Of a DNA stretch of 64,000 nucleotides, positions 11,905 through 22,653 are shown piece by piece. Position 1 is the first letter of the stretch, and the number at the start of each line of letters is the position of its first letter. The stretch covers positions 52,291,583-52,355,582 of the forward strand of contig ML679966.1 in the NCBI GenBank assembly GCA_007922225.1, given 5' to 3'. The notes beneath the pieces were generated by a model, which did no database searches, was not told the DNA's origin, and was given only the letters and a program-made list of their open reading frames with translations. Made by a program: the position numbers and the translations under genes. This DNA is from Emydura subglobosa. Taxonomy: Eukaryota; Chordata; Testudines; Chelidae.

Positions 11905-12230
11905 CATTCCAAATTGGAACAAAATGTCAAATATTGAACAAAAGTTCAAAATAATTGCAATTCAGAAATGTTGAAACTTTTCATTCTCATGGTTTTGGCC
12001 AAAATGAAACATTTCAACATTCCTGTTTCATTTTGTCTTGGGTTAACATTAATCTCTGCAACTGCCTCACCTATATAATGTCTCACAAGAGACCCCACCT
12101 GCCTCTTTTCTCCATGTTTTGATGTGGGCTATGCTCCTCCGCTCCATGATGCTCGGAGGTCTTTTCCTATGGCAGAGCTGCAGTGGTTCGTCATGAGAAT
12201 CCTGAGAGAATTTTTTCAAATCATAACATT
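11905..12230. mobile_element. AT-rich MITE-like repeat of the 'GAAAATTT' type (copy 2)
   Basis: The segment carries GGAACAAAATGTCAAATATT, a mirror-like pair (GAAATGTTGAAAC... / ...GAAACATTTCAAC) around GGTTTTGGCC, and a GC-richer core with CATGATGCTCGGAGG. The pair GAAATGTTGAAAC (about 11965) and ATGAAACATTTCAAC (about 12004) gives a local hairpin. Style and core match the 7.8-kb and 40.9-kb copies. Confidence 0.42.
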
Positions 12231-15200
12231 GCAGTTTTGGTCATATTTCAGATGATATCTAGATTTTTGAGGGACTATTTTTGTTCTTACACATTTAGCT
12301 TTGTAATATTTTATTATGAATGAATACACACGTATGCCACCATCAGGTCGCTCTGAAATCTACATTTTGAAACACAGAATTTACTTTAATATTTAATTCA
12401 AAAATTCTAATTTTAGTCACTACTTTTTCCATTTGTCAGTGTACTCTGCAGATATTTTGAATTTCATATACTGTTCAAAATAAGGCAGAAGTCTGATAGC
12501 TCTCTAAGTATCCCTAGTAGAAATGTTGCTTGTGGATCAGGAACAATGGATGCTTTACATGCAGAGTGAAATTACATGTCAACTTTACCTAAGCTTTACA
12601 TTCTTTTCTACAGAATATTTCTCAAATTTCTATGGTTGTATAACAAAAATTGCACTCACTTTTCAAAAAGGTCACCCTTGTTTTTCACAAATCAGTTGTT
12701 ATCATTTCCTAATCACTACTTGCGACCTGCCATTGCTGTTGGGAGATAGATCTGAGCTTTCATTTTTCAAAAAGCTTGCAAGCCCCATGTTTTTGACTCA
12801 GCAGTGGAGAAGTAGTGGCATTCCAAAGTCATTTCTGTGTCACAGCATTTCTTGAAAGCAGGAATGATAATATTCGGTTCAGGCAACATGATTTTGACAA
12901 AATCTTTTTGGAATTATAGGGTAATTGAACCATTAAGGTGAGTGATCCACAAATCTGGGGCTGGATTCAGCAAATCAGTATTTCCCACATACCCAAATAA
13001 TATTTTTGTGTGTTGAGTAGCTGAAATTCTTTGAACTACTGAAATTTGATAGTTGACAAATAAAATATTAAAAATACAGGGGGGTCAGGTGCTGAAACTT
13101 TTCTAAATCTGCTTCTCAAAACAACAATACTATAGGAAAATTCTGCTCTTACTGTGTCTTCTAGCACATTTTCTTACATTTTCAGTCAATGAAATAAATT
13201 ACTTGGGAAGAAAAAAAAAAAAAAAAAAAAAAAGTATCCACACTACATATCCAGGGACATCACTAGATAAGAAGGCTGGCAATTAATAATGCCAGATTAA
13301 TGAATGCAAAAAGATTAAAATGCTATTTTCCCTCTCAAAGAAGAGCTGTAAGAATTGGGGGATGAAGCAGTATTCAACTTTAATAAATTTTCACCACTTA
13401 ATGGTGATGAAATTCAATGCCCAAAAAAGACAATTTAAACATACTAAATAAGAATCATAAAAATAACAACATCTAATCTATTGGGGATTTACGTGGTCAG
13501 ATTCTGCTCTCATCAATGTCAGTAAAAGGTTAAGGGAACTTTGATTAATTCAGTGGAACTCTTTCAGATTTACACCAGGTAACTGAGCAGAATTGGCCCA
13601 TAATCTTCAAGATCCATATATGACATGAGTTAACTCCCCCCTCACACACACACACATGGTGCAGTCTAAATAAAAACAACAACTTTGCCCCAAGTTACTA
13701 ATTCTAAGCTACACACATTTGTAAATTGTGGATCATTAATGATATTTAATTCCTTGTTCTTCTTTTTCGTTTGTTGAAAATGCTTATTTTATTTTTCTGT
13801 TTAAAACACTGAAAAGCACAGGATTATGGGCTGGTACATTTTTATAGTAGGTATTTTTCAGAAATCTGGGACCTTATCACAATTTCAGAATGACATCCAT
13901 TCAATATTTCTTCCAATAAAAAGGGAAGGGTTTTTTTTCCTCCTCTTCAGTTTTAGGAAATCAGAATGAACACCTTTCTTGGGTGTTTAGAAGATTGAGC
14001 ATGAAAATTGGCCTTTGTTCTAATAATAATGAATGAGTTTCTAGACATGTGGCATTAAGAAAGAAGAACTTTGGAGAAGATAATTTACTAACATCTGAGA
14101 GGAAAATTGTCAGTATAAAGTCAATGAAATAATAAAATATTTGCATACTGAATATCTAGGGGCAACCTTAGATAAGAAGATTGACAGTTATTAATGCTTG
14201 CTTAATCAATAGAAACATCTTAAATGTTACTTTTTTTCTCTGAGAGATTTTTGTAATTGGTTTCCTGAGGTCTTCATCTTCTACTGTGCAGGACTTGGTA
14301 CAAACAAGGCACACTGAAGTGATTGAAGTGAAAGTAGAAGAAACCCACCTGCTCATATTTATGTGAAACTAGAAAACTGTTCTTGTGGAGAAATTGCCAG
14401 ACTATGTTAAAGCCTAAATTTGAAATAGACTGCTCTATTCTGGATTTGCACCTCAACTGCTGGGATAAAAGGGGAGAGGTGGCCATGTCTTAACTTTTAA
14501 ATGTTCCTATGACCGTCATTCTCAGGATTTGCAAGTTTAACCTCAAAATACTTTCTGTGCAAGATATGGGTACTAGAATTTATACTAGATTCTACCCTTT
14601 GATGTTTGTGGTTATGTGCATGCAGCTCTGCATGTCGAAAGAGTTATCTGTTCTTAAATCACCATCTAATCTGCAAATAGGCCCACTTACAGACATATAT
14701 TTATACTGCTTTTATCTCCAGGATGGTCTTTGTTTCCACTGCTAAGCGCCAAACTGGATTGTTATTCATTTCTCCATTTAACACAGACCACAATCTGAGC
14801 TAAGAACTGCTTATATTGTTATTATAGCAGACTGATATTCTTAAAGTTGTCCAACATTTCCCATTATAAGATCATGTTTTCAGTTGCTTATAACTTTTCC
14901 AAACTAAGTGTTTGGACTGAAATTTTACATGATGCATATCTGCCTCAGGCTGATTTCCCTCCTCTCCATATTCAGCAAAGTAATAAGCCTTTGAAACAAA
15001 AATAAATTAAATTAAAAAAAATCAGTTTGCACTTTCTTCGATTTTAAGAGGTAAAATCTCCCAGGATTCCATCTTCACTGAGTGCACCCCAAACCTCTCA
15101 TAGCTTCTAGTCCTGACCAGATTTCACATGTGCCATCCTCACAGAGTGAATGAACATGGTCCAGACCAAGGCTACAAGAAATTCTCTCTAATGGCCTTCT

Positions 15201-15340
15201 CTGGGCTTAGCATGGGCACTGAAAGCCAGGACCCTGTCTCTTCTATGCTCTCAATGCCCCACTCCACTTCACCCTGCTGGTGCCCAGGCAGTGTGGAGAG
15301 GGAAGCCATCCATCTTGAATGCAGAGGGGACAAAAACTAG
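12231..15340. other. AT-rich non-coding DNA with simple repeats
   Basis: A 23-nt poly(A) run is at 13211-13233 and a short CA run at 13642-13655. Short blocks such as TTACACCAGGTAACTGAGCAGAATTGG (13571-13597) look like worn ends of old elements. No gene was identified, and the modest open frames on both strands lack domains. Confidence 0.45.
13211..13233 (+). repeat. Poly(A) tract, 23 nt
   Basis: There are twenty-three uninterrupted A residues. No retrotransposon body is recognisable directly upstream, and no clear duplication flanks it. Confidence 0.85.
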
Positions 15341-15344
15341 TTGA

Positions 15345-15870
15345 GTGGGAGGGAAAAGAACAGATTGGGACAAGGAATCTGGTTAGATTGGGACTGGAAA
15401 GAGTTGGGGGACAGAAACTGGGACTGGGACTGAAACTGGTTAGGCAAAAGACTGGGACTGAGACATAGGATGGTGGGGGGCATGAGAAGGGGAAGCTAGA
15501 ACTGGTCAGGCAAGAAGCCAGGAAGATGGTGAGTGAGAGACTGAAATTGGATGAGGAGCCCAGGGAGGGAATCTAGGACTGGGACTCATTGGAAAATGGA
15601 GGGGAAGAGGCACACAGAGTGGACAAGAACCTGGGAGGGGGAACTGGGATTCGCTGCGCAGAGGTTGGAGCTGGGTGTGGCGAGGGGAAGATGGGAACTC
15701 AGACAGCAAGCCTGGAGTTGAGACTAGGACTTTCTGGACTGGGATCAGAAGCTTGAGGAATGAGAACTGGGACTGGATAGGTGAGGAGACTGAAACTGGA
15801 ACAAGGAGCTAAGTGTAAGAAAGAGATAAGACTGGGAACAGGACTGCTTGGAGGAGGTGGGGCAGAAGAG
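15345..15870 (+). repeat. Degenerate purine-rich GGGACTG minisatellite
   Basis: About 520 bp are strongly purine-skewed and repeat variants of GGGACTG, GGAACTGGGA and GACTGAAACTGG. The clearest runs are AACTGGGACTGGGACTGAAA (near 15416) and AACTGGGACTGG (near 15766). Copies differ in length and sequence, so it is a degenerate array with no clean period. The complementary strand is pyrimidine-rich, which explains the open minus-strand frames rich in Ser and Pro at 15506-16023. It may be the internal part of a larger repetitive element extending to about 15050 and 16110. Confidence 0.6.
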
Positions 15871-16984
15871 TACAAGCTTGAAGGGAATGGGCAAAAGAAC
15901 GTCTCCATTATCATACACTCCCTTCCAGAGTCTGGAATGGAACCCAAGATCCCCAAATCTCACCATTCCTCTGCTGTCAGCAAATACTTGTGAAACCCAC
16001 TGGCAAAATGTGAGACTCATCAATCTCTAGTGCTGGCCCACATGGAGTATGACAACCTACAACTGCTACCCTTAGCACAAATGGCAGAGGTCTGTACAGT
16101 GTATCTAAAGGGTCCAGCTCTACTGAATATTCATATAGATGTATGTTGATACCACATGATGGAATTTGATTTTTCAATGTTCTTTTTAAAAACCTAGGAA
16201 TTATACACAAAAGAACAACATTAAAAGGAGTGTTATTAATGTTGCAAAATCAAACACTCAAAATGTCAGAATTAAGCTTGCCTTTGCTTCAACTCCCTTG
16301 TGCATAGGCATTGTGATACACTCTTTATGGTCGCATACAATTTTTTCCATAGAACCCCTGCCTCATTCAGTGTATAAAACTGACCTGCTCTGAGGATGAA
16401 TCAGAGGTTTACAGCAGAAAGGATAAGAAGCAATTATTTTAAAAATAAATACATTGGATTTTTTTATTTAAATTAAATACATTTTTGCAAGCTAAATGGA
16501 TTTTCATTTAGAAACTATGGCAACCTGTGTTAAGGCCTACATTCACCATAATCTATTCAAATGAATAAAAATAAGGTGAATAAAGGCCTTCACAAAGTTT
16601 AATAAGTTAAAGGGTGTTGGTTTTTTCAAGTTATATACAGAATCAGGGGGAAACATCTAACTTTTGAGGTCAACTCAAGCTTTATAAATATGTCACAATA
16701 TTATGTACTGCATTAAGTATTTTATTTTAAGTCTTTACAATGGAGCCAATGCTGGTATTTACATTTTTCCAAATGTAAGTGCTTTCATTTTTTGTTGCAC
16801 TGAAAAGCTTTTCCCTTAATTACTTTTGGCTTTAGTTTTGCTAATAGGTGCACAGATAATATTTTCTTCATTTGGACTAGTTAATTCAAAGTTGAGAAAC
16901 TGACTGGGTGTTGAGAAAGCTGGGATAATCTGTCAATAAAAGTCAGGGAGAAGAGAATAAAATTTACTCATTCTAAATACCTGA
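15871..16984. other. Non-coding DNA, nothing firm
   Basis: The part up to about 16110 is less AT-rich and may belong with the adjoining minisatellite-bearing repeat. The rest is AT-rich with no recognisable feature. Confidence 0.4.
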
Positions 16985-17222
16985 AGGACATGGGGACAGA
17001 TTTTTTAGGATATTTAGGCAAGCAACTATGCAGATAGATATCTAGTGGAACTTTCAAAAGCACCTATACAGTTTAGGTGTCTAACTCCCAGTGATTTCAA
17101 CTTCCATTAATTCCAATGGGAGTTAGGCACCTAATCTGCAAAGGAACTTTTGAAAATCTCACTAGGAAAATATCTGCATCATTAAGCAAATAAATACTTT
17201 TGAAAATCTGGCCCATGATAAC
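16985..17222. mobile_element. Palindromic MITE-like element
   Basis: The left arm contains GCAGATAGATATCTAGTGG, ACTTTCAAAAGCACCT and TTAGGTGTCTAACTCCCA. The right arm holds their reverse complements in reverse order: TGGGAGTTAGGCACCTAA (17118-17135), AGGAACTTTTGAAAATCTCACTAG and ATATCTGC. The turn is near 17108. Outer blocks such as TTTTGAAAATCTGGCCCA look like further end sequence. This is typical of a short foldback non-autonomous DNA transposon. No exact target duplication could be fixed. Confidence 0.65.
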
Positions 17223-18251
17223 CAGAAACAATCCATCAATTCACTAACTACAGTTAATGCTTTCTTTCTTTAATAAATCCAGCATATTTAAGTAGCTTCA
17301 TTTAATTAATAATAAATTTCAAATGCTATTTTGTGCATTTTATTTGAATTCTAATTTCCATCCAAATGCAACTTGACACAAATCATAAATAAAATATAAT
17401 CTATTAAATAAGAAATGCATAATTCAATATTTTCTTACATAATAAAGAATGTGAAAAATAAGGATCTGAATAAATGTATGTTGATATATACTTTAGCTTA
17501 AATAAATGTGTATAAATACAACATTTTCTCTTGGTTAACAAAAAAGCAACAAATTTAGTGTAAAGGTTATGTTTAGTTGCAAATCAACATGTTTTAATGG
17601 TAGAACCAATCAATTCACCTTTCTTTTAAAAAACAAATAAATACAAAACAGGATCGTAATCAAGGTTTACTGTTCAGTGATTTAAATTACCTATTTAAAT
17701 TAATCCACCCTGTTGTATATTAGAGGAGACCCGTACCTCATTTGTTGCAGATGTTGCAAGGTGTCTGGTGAATGCAGCATGGGATTGCAGGAAGGAAAAG
17801 GACAGTCTCATGGTTAAGGCACTTAAATGCTGCCCTGGAGAACTGGATTCTATCTCTGCCTCAGACACAGAGTTCCTACATGATGGTAGTAAAGTTACTT
17901 AAACCAATTATTTCACAGATGGTCACCAATTCTATGTTTCTTGTTTCCCAATTTGATACTCTGAGGTCTGAGGGAACAGATGTATTAGCTTAGGGTGTCC
18001 ACGCCACTGCCAGTCCTTGAAAGAACATAAAATGTACTAAGCCACTGTTTGCCAGAATCTGATCGTGACATTGGTAAAAGTATCCATTTAGTTATTTATC
18101 ATTATTAATTTTATTTGGATTCAAAGAGCTTAGTTATTTCAGCATCTCTACATCAGATATCAAATCAGTATGGTTTCTTTGCCTCACCTGAGAACAAGGG
18201 GTAGCCTCAGCCCATCAGAAAACTAAATTAAATACTATACAACCTCATCCA
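17223..18251. other. AT-rich non-coding DNA
   Basis: This is very AT-rich, especially 17230-17700. No gene or repeat boundary was identified. Confidence 0.45.
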
Positions 18252-18570
18252 TCACTATTATTAATTTGTATTGCAGTACAGCCTAGGAGTTTCAGTCATA
18301 CAGCAGGACCCTATTGTGCTAGGCACTGTACAAACACAGAACAGTAAGCTCTTTACAACAGAAACTACAACCTGAGTAGAAAACAAGAGACAACCCACAG
18401 GGAGCACAAGGATACAATGATAATTGATTAGCATGATAGGCAGTGATCTCAAAACATCAGCAGCCTAACAGTTCTCCATTTTCTAAGCATTACATCAAAA
18501 GATTTTTAAGGAAGGACCTGAAAGAGGAGAAGGAGGGAGCTCTGCGAATGTTTATGGCTCCAACCTTTCT
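18252..18570 (-). repeat. L2-like LINE/SINE 3' segment, antisense
   Basis: The plus strand reads TATTATTAATTTGTATTGCAG, then GTGCTAGGCACTGTACAAACACAGAACAGTAAGCTCTTTA. This is the reverse complement of the L2-type tail TAAGCTCTTTGGG...GTTTGTACAGTGCCTAGCAC...AATAATAATA. The matching sense tail is at 28745-28910. The part from 18440 to 18570 (CAGCAGCCTAACAG, AAGGAAGGACCTGAAAGAGGAGAAGGAGGGAGCT) reads like further internal sequence of the same repeat. Confidence 0.55.
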
Positions 18571-18924
18571 TGGGAGAATTCTGCTTCTTTTCCTTTAATT
18601 TGTAAATGGAGGGGGGATGGGAGGAGGACTGGATTTCTCAAGGCAGATCTTTTTGCAGTACCTTAGGCTTTTAGACTATGTTCCACCATATTATAACCCC
18701 TCAGTCTTTTCTTCATCTAATTATTCCTCCTCTCCCAGTTTTGTACATTATGGAAGGGTCCTGGTCCTTCCATAATTAAGGTTGGAACTAGTTTTCCTTT
18801 CTTAGTCTGTGATACACAAATAGCCCCTGACACAAAAAATCCCCTTAAATTTGCTTCTGCTTCCACGTGTTAAGTAGCTTCTGGATCTGAACCTGAAGCT
18901 GGATTAAAATTCAGGCTACAGAAT
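18571..18924. other. Non-coding DNA, nothing identified
   Basis: C/T-rich patches occur (18690-18780) but there is no recognisable gene, repeat end or RNA. Confidence 0.4.
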
Positions 18925-19165
18925 AAGGTGCACATTTAAAAACATTATTGTGATTAGCCATTGGAATAACTTATCATGGATGTGGCAGATTCTCAATCAT
19001 CTGAAGTGTCTAAATCAAGACCGGATATCTTTCTAAAAGATACTCACTAACTCAAGCACAAGAAATAGGATCACTGGGTAAGGTTTTCTGGCCTGTGTTA
19101 TATAGGAAGTCAGATTAGATTATCATAATGGACCCTTCTGGCCTTAAAAATCTATTTAAGATATG
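18925..19165 (+). mobile_element. CR1 LINE 3'-end fragment, sense
   Basis: The order of blocks fits the 3' part of a sauropsid CR1. TTAGCCATTGGAATAACTTA is followed by GATGTGGCAGATTCTCAATCA, TCTAAATCAAGACCGGATATC, GGCCTGTGTTATATAGGAAG and TCAGATTAGATTATCATAATGG, then CCCTTCTGGCCTTAAAAATCTAT. CR1 elements insert with 5' truncation, so only a tail of about 240 bp remains. The terminal ATCTATGA-type repeat has decayed to ATCTATTTAAG. Confidence 0.75.
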
Positions 19166-21779
19166 TGAACAATCCCATTTCAAAACTCCAAACACACTGT
19201 GAACAAGTACCTAGGAAAATCTTTACAGAGTGTCAGAGAGTGCAAATAAAAAAAACTTGTATGTTGAACTTTGGCACATGTTTGCTGATTAATATTAAAA
19301 ATATTTCTAACATGTTTATGGAAGTAGGCTCAAAAATGAGAAACAATGACTTTGAGTACAATATTTTACCAATAGTACTTTCCTTATGACCACACTCTGT
19401 CCCAGAAACCATGTAGATCTATTTTCCAATATATCTTAACAGCTAACAGTCCCAGATCTTCAACAAAAGGAATGAAATCCAAACTTTAAAAATAACTAAT
19501 GTTAATACTGCAGAAATCTAAGGGCAAATCCAGTCCCTAGTGTTTCTCAGCAGAGTGCTGGAGATCACTATGAGGAAAGGTATCAGATAACCTGGTCAGA
19601 TGATAGGTGTGGTGTAAGAAACTAGTGTCAAAGACTCACCACCCTGGAGGCAGCCACTCCTGGCTCTCCTTACCTGCAGGCTCTCTTTACCTGCAGCCCC
19701 ATTGACAGCTGCCTCTCAGCACTCCAACCTGGTCACATCTAGTCCCACCCCTTCCAGTGGAACAGAGAATTCAACAAACAGAAGTCCAATGGCCTCATGC
19801 CAAATCTTTGATCAGAGTTCAGAGTTACTAGTCCTTCCATCCCAAGGCCTCTGCATCACCTTTGTTGGTGGCCTGCAGACTCCCGCTCTCCTCTGGGTCC
19901 CAGCCCAAGCACCCCAGAGTAAAGCAAAGTCTGTCTATAAAGCCCCCTATCCCATCCTTCCTCCATGGGCTTCATCCTACCTCAGCCTGTCTGCAGGCTT
20001 TACCACAGTACCTCCCCTAGGCCCACTGCATACCTGTATTCTTACCATGCTCCAAGACCTCTCAAGAGTCACTCTTCTTTCAGAACAGAGGCTTGCAGGA
20101 GTTTCTCCTAGAATCCTCCAATAAATTCCAAATGAAAATATACACAAACAACTTCTGCCCTCCTCAAGCTTGAATTTTCATCAATCTTAAATTTCTCCTG
20201 TTCTCTGTTCCTTAATTGAACACTGACTCACAGGGCTGCATCCCCTGGAGTCTTAGCTCCTACTTCTAGGCCTATCACAGGAACAAACACCCCTTCTGTG
20301 GCTTTCCCCAGTTCTCCTTCCACCTGACTCTCCCCAAGAGGGAGAACTACCAACCTCCTCTCTTCTGAGTCTTCATCCTCAACTGAACTCTCTCTGCTTG
20401 TAGGCCTCCCTGACCCTTTCTCAGGCATGTCCAATAATTGCAATTAAGCCACACAATCAAGATCAACTAGAGTATAGTTGCTGTGAACCAGATGAAGCTG
20501 GGCCTAATTCCCCTTAAAGAACCAGCCAACCTGTAAAACGAGGGAGAACAAAATCCTGTCCCCAAGGCCACAGAGTGGCAGTGGAACCAATCCATCAAAT
20601 TTACTCTAGCTAGTAGTTGTAGTAATTCTTGCAACTGAAGCAGAGTTGGAGAATAAAAGCTGGATCCAGATGATGGTGGTGGTGGATTATCCAGACCTGC
20701 TCTGAACACCTGCTATGCACTGTTGCACAGGGAACCCTAGCAGAGCTGGGCTCTCTATGCATCTCTCTGGCACTTTCATATCTTGCTTTCCTGCAGCAGC
20801 CAGACTGATTCAGTTTCAGTTAGGGACAGGATGTATCTCGTAGTACATAGTATCAAGATACTCTGCAGAATAGGCTTTTATGATTCAAGAAACATTCTGA
20901 ACGGAAGAGAAATAAATGCAAATTCACTTTATTTTTGTCTTATCTCTAAGCATGAATCTTCTAAAACATTTTCTAGAAATATCATGGAAAATTATTAATT
21001 ACTGAGTTGCAATGGCTCTAACAATGCCAATTCATCTTGTTTCATTTGATTACAAAGTGACAGGTAGTATATTCACCTTGTAACCATGAATCAGAAACCG
21101 GAGGGGAGGGGAGTGAACGAAAGAGAGAAAAAAAAATGGGTACAAATAACAAAGGTGAGGTAAAAATAAAGTACAATCAGCAGTATTATATTTAAAGAAC
21201 ATGCCCTTTGAAAATAAGACACAAAAAACCAGTCAGTCAACATTACTTCCTGCCAACAACTTTACACATTTGCAGAGGTAAATGGAGACCATATGTTAGA
21301 TGCTTCTGTGAACATTATTAAATGCAAGTCTCATTGAGGAATCAAATGATTTTTAGTAAATATCAAGGATTTCAGAACATCTTTCTGTAATTTTTATGTA
21401 ATAGTTCCAGCTGTCCAATAGTTTCAGAACATAACAGCATTTAACAGCCAGTCTTTTATGTTCAAGAAGACACTATTAAGATCTATTCATAGATGTAACA
21501 TTTATTGATTTCTCGATGTAGGCAAACAAACTGGCTTGAAAAAAAAAATTTTTTTTTTTTAATCAAAAACACCAAGATTTTTTCCTCAGCAAAGAAATAT
21601 GTGCTAAGTCAATACACATACTAGAAACCCCCACTTGGTGTGGGGTTCCAGCTCCTGGAACTCTGGACTGGCCTATGGGATGGATATCCAATCCCATGGA
21701 CTACAATAAAAATGGCTACCAGGGCCCTCTGACATCATTTGCCAGAATGCTTGGAGTCAGGGGCGAGAACAGAATCAAT
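19166..21779. other. Non-coding DNA with a GC-richer unidentified block (19.63-20.46 kb)
   Basis: The block 19630-20460 is C/T-rich and unlike its flanks. It contains a 17-bp tandem duplication (GCTCTCCTTACCTGCAG / GCTCTCTTTACCTGCAG, 19664-19697) and may be an LTR or other repeat I cannot name. It also holds the longest frame in the window (19702-20124, 140 codons), which is Ser/Pro/Leu-rich with no recognisable domain. An A10-T12 run lies at 21539-21560. The rest shows nothing. Confidence 0.4.
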
Positions 21780-22271
21780 CACAGAATCATAGAATATTAG
21801 GGTTGGACGGGACCTCAGGAGGTCATCTACTCCAACTCCCTGCTCAAAGCAGGAACAATCCCAACTAAATCATCCCAGCCAGGGTTTTATGAAGCCAGGC
21901 ATAAAAATCTGTAAGGATGGAGATTCCACCACCTCCCTAGGAAACCCATTCCAGTGCTTCACCACCCTTCTAGTAAAAAAGATTTTGCTAATATTCAACC
22001 TAGATCTCCCCAACTGCAACTGGACACCATTGCTCCTTGTTCAGTGTCTGCCACCGCTGAGAACAGCCTAGCTCCATCTTTTCTAGAAACCTCCCTTCAG
22101 TTAGTTGAAGGCTGCTATCAAATCCCCCCTCACTCTTCTCTTTTGCAGACTAAAGAAGCCCAGTTCCCTCAGCCACTCCATTCCTAATTCGTGTGCTCCA
22201 GCCTCCTAATCATTTTCATTGGCCTTCGCTGGACTCTTCAATTTGTCCACATCCTTCCTGTAGTGGGGGAA

Positions 22272-22616
22272 TCAAAATTGGACACAATACTCCAAATGTG
22301 GCCTCACCAATGCCGAATAGGGGGGAATAATCACTTCCCTCGATCTGCTGGCAATGTTCCTACTAATGCAGCCCAATATGCCCTTAGCCTTCTTGCCAAT
22401 AAGGGCACACTGTTGGCTCATATCCAGCTTCTTGTCCACTGTAACCCCCCAGTCCTTTTCTGCAGAATTGCTGCTTAGCCAGGTCCTGAGTCTGTAGCAG
22501 TGCATGGGATTCTTCTGTCCTAAGTGAAGGACTCTGCACTTATCCTTGTTGAACCTCATCAGATCTTTTTTAGCCCAGTTCTCCAATTTGTCTAGGTCAC
22601 TGTATCCTATCCTCAC
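22272..22616 (-). pseudogene. CR1 ORF2 fragment: RT C-terminal segment
   Basis: This is the longest uninterrupted piece of the CR1 ORF2 remnant at 114 codons. It begins just after the RT palm with [19 protein letters not shown] and continues through [31 protein letters not shown] and [15 protein letters not shown] to [10 protein letters not shown], the usual CR1 order. The stretch immediately upstream is in another frame. Ordinary CR1 ORF2 continues past LEYCVQFWSP, but here the frame closes close to that motif. It is not a host gene. Confidence 0.85.
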
Positions 22617-22641
22617 CCTCCAGTGTATCTACCAGCTTAGT

Positions 22642-22653
22642 GTCATTTGCAAA
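22642..22653 (-). other. CR1 RT catalytic motif with Asp-to-Asn change
   Basis: Read on the minus strand, TTTGCAAATGAC encodes FAND inside KFANDTKL. Active CR1 RTs have F/Y-ADD here, where the two aspartates bind the catalytic metal ions. One GAC-to-AAT type change removes the first of them. Confidence 0.85.

Noticed and set aside
15506..16023. Minus-strand Ser/Pro-rich frames
   Set aside because: They are the complement of the purine-rich GGGACTG minisatellite and reflect the repeat only.
19702..20124. 140-codon open frame, the longest in the window
   Set aside because: It lies in a C/T-rich block, is Ser/Pro/Leu-rich, has no domain, and its start has no supporting context. Most likely compositional.
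21539..21560. A10-T12 run as a regulatory or terminator signal
   Set aside because: Homopolymer junctions are common in AT-rich vertebrate DNA and nothing nearby needs such a signal.
22191..22478. Plus-strand open frames across the CR1 (also 21889-22187 and 23558-23923)
   Set aside because: These are antisense readings of the minus-strand CR1 ORF2, which carries the recognisable motifs.
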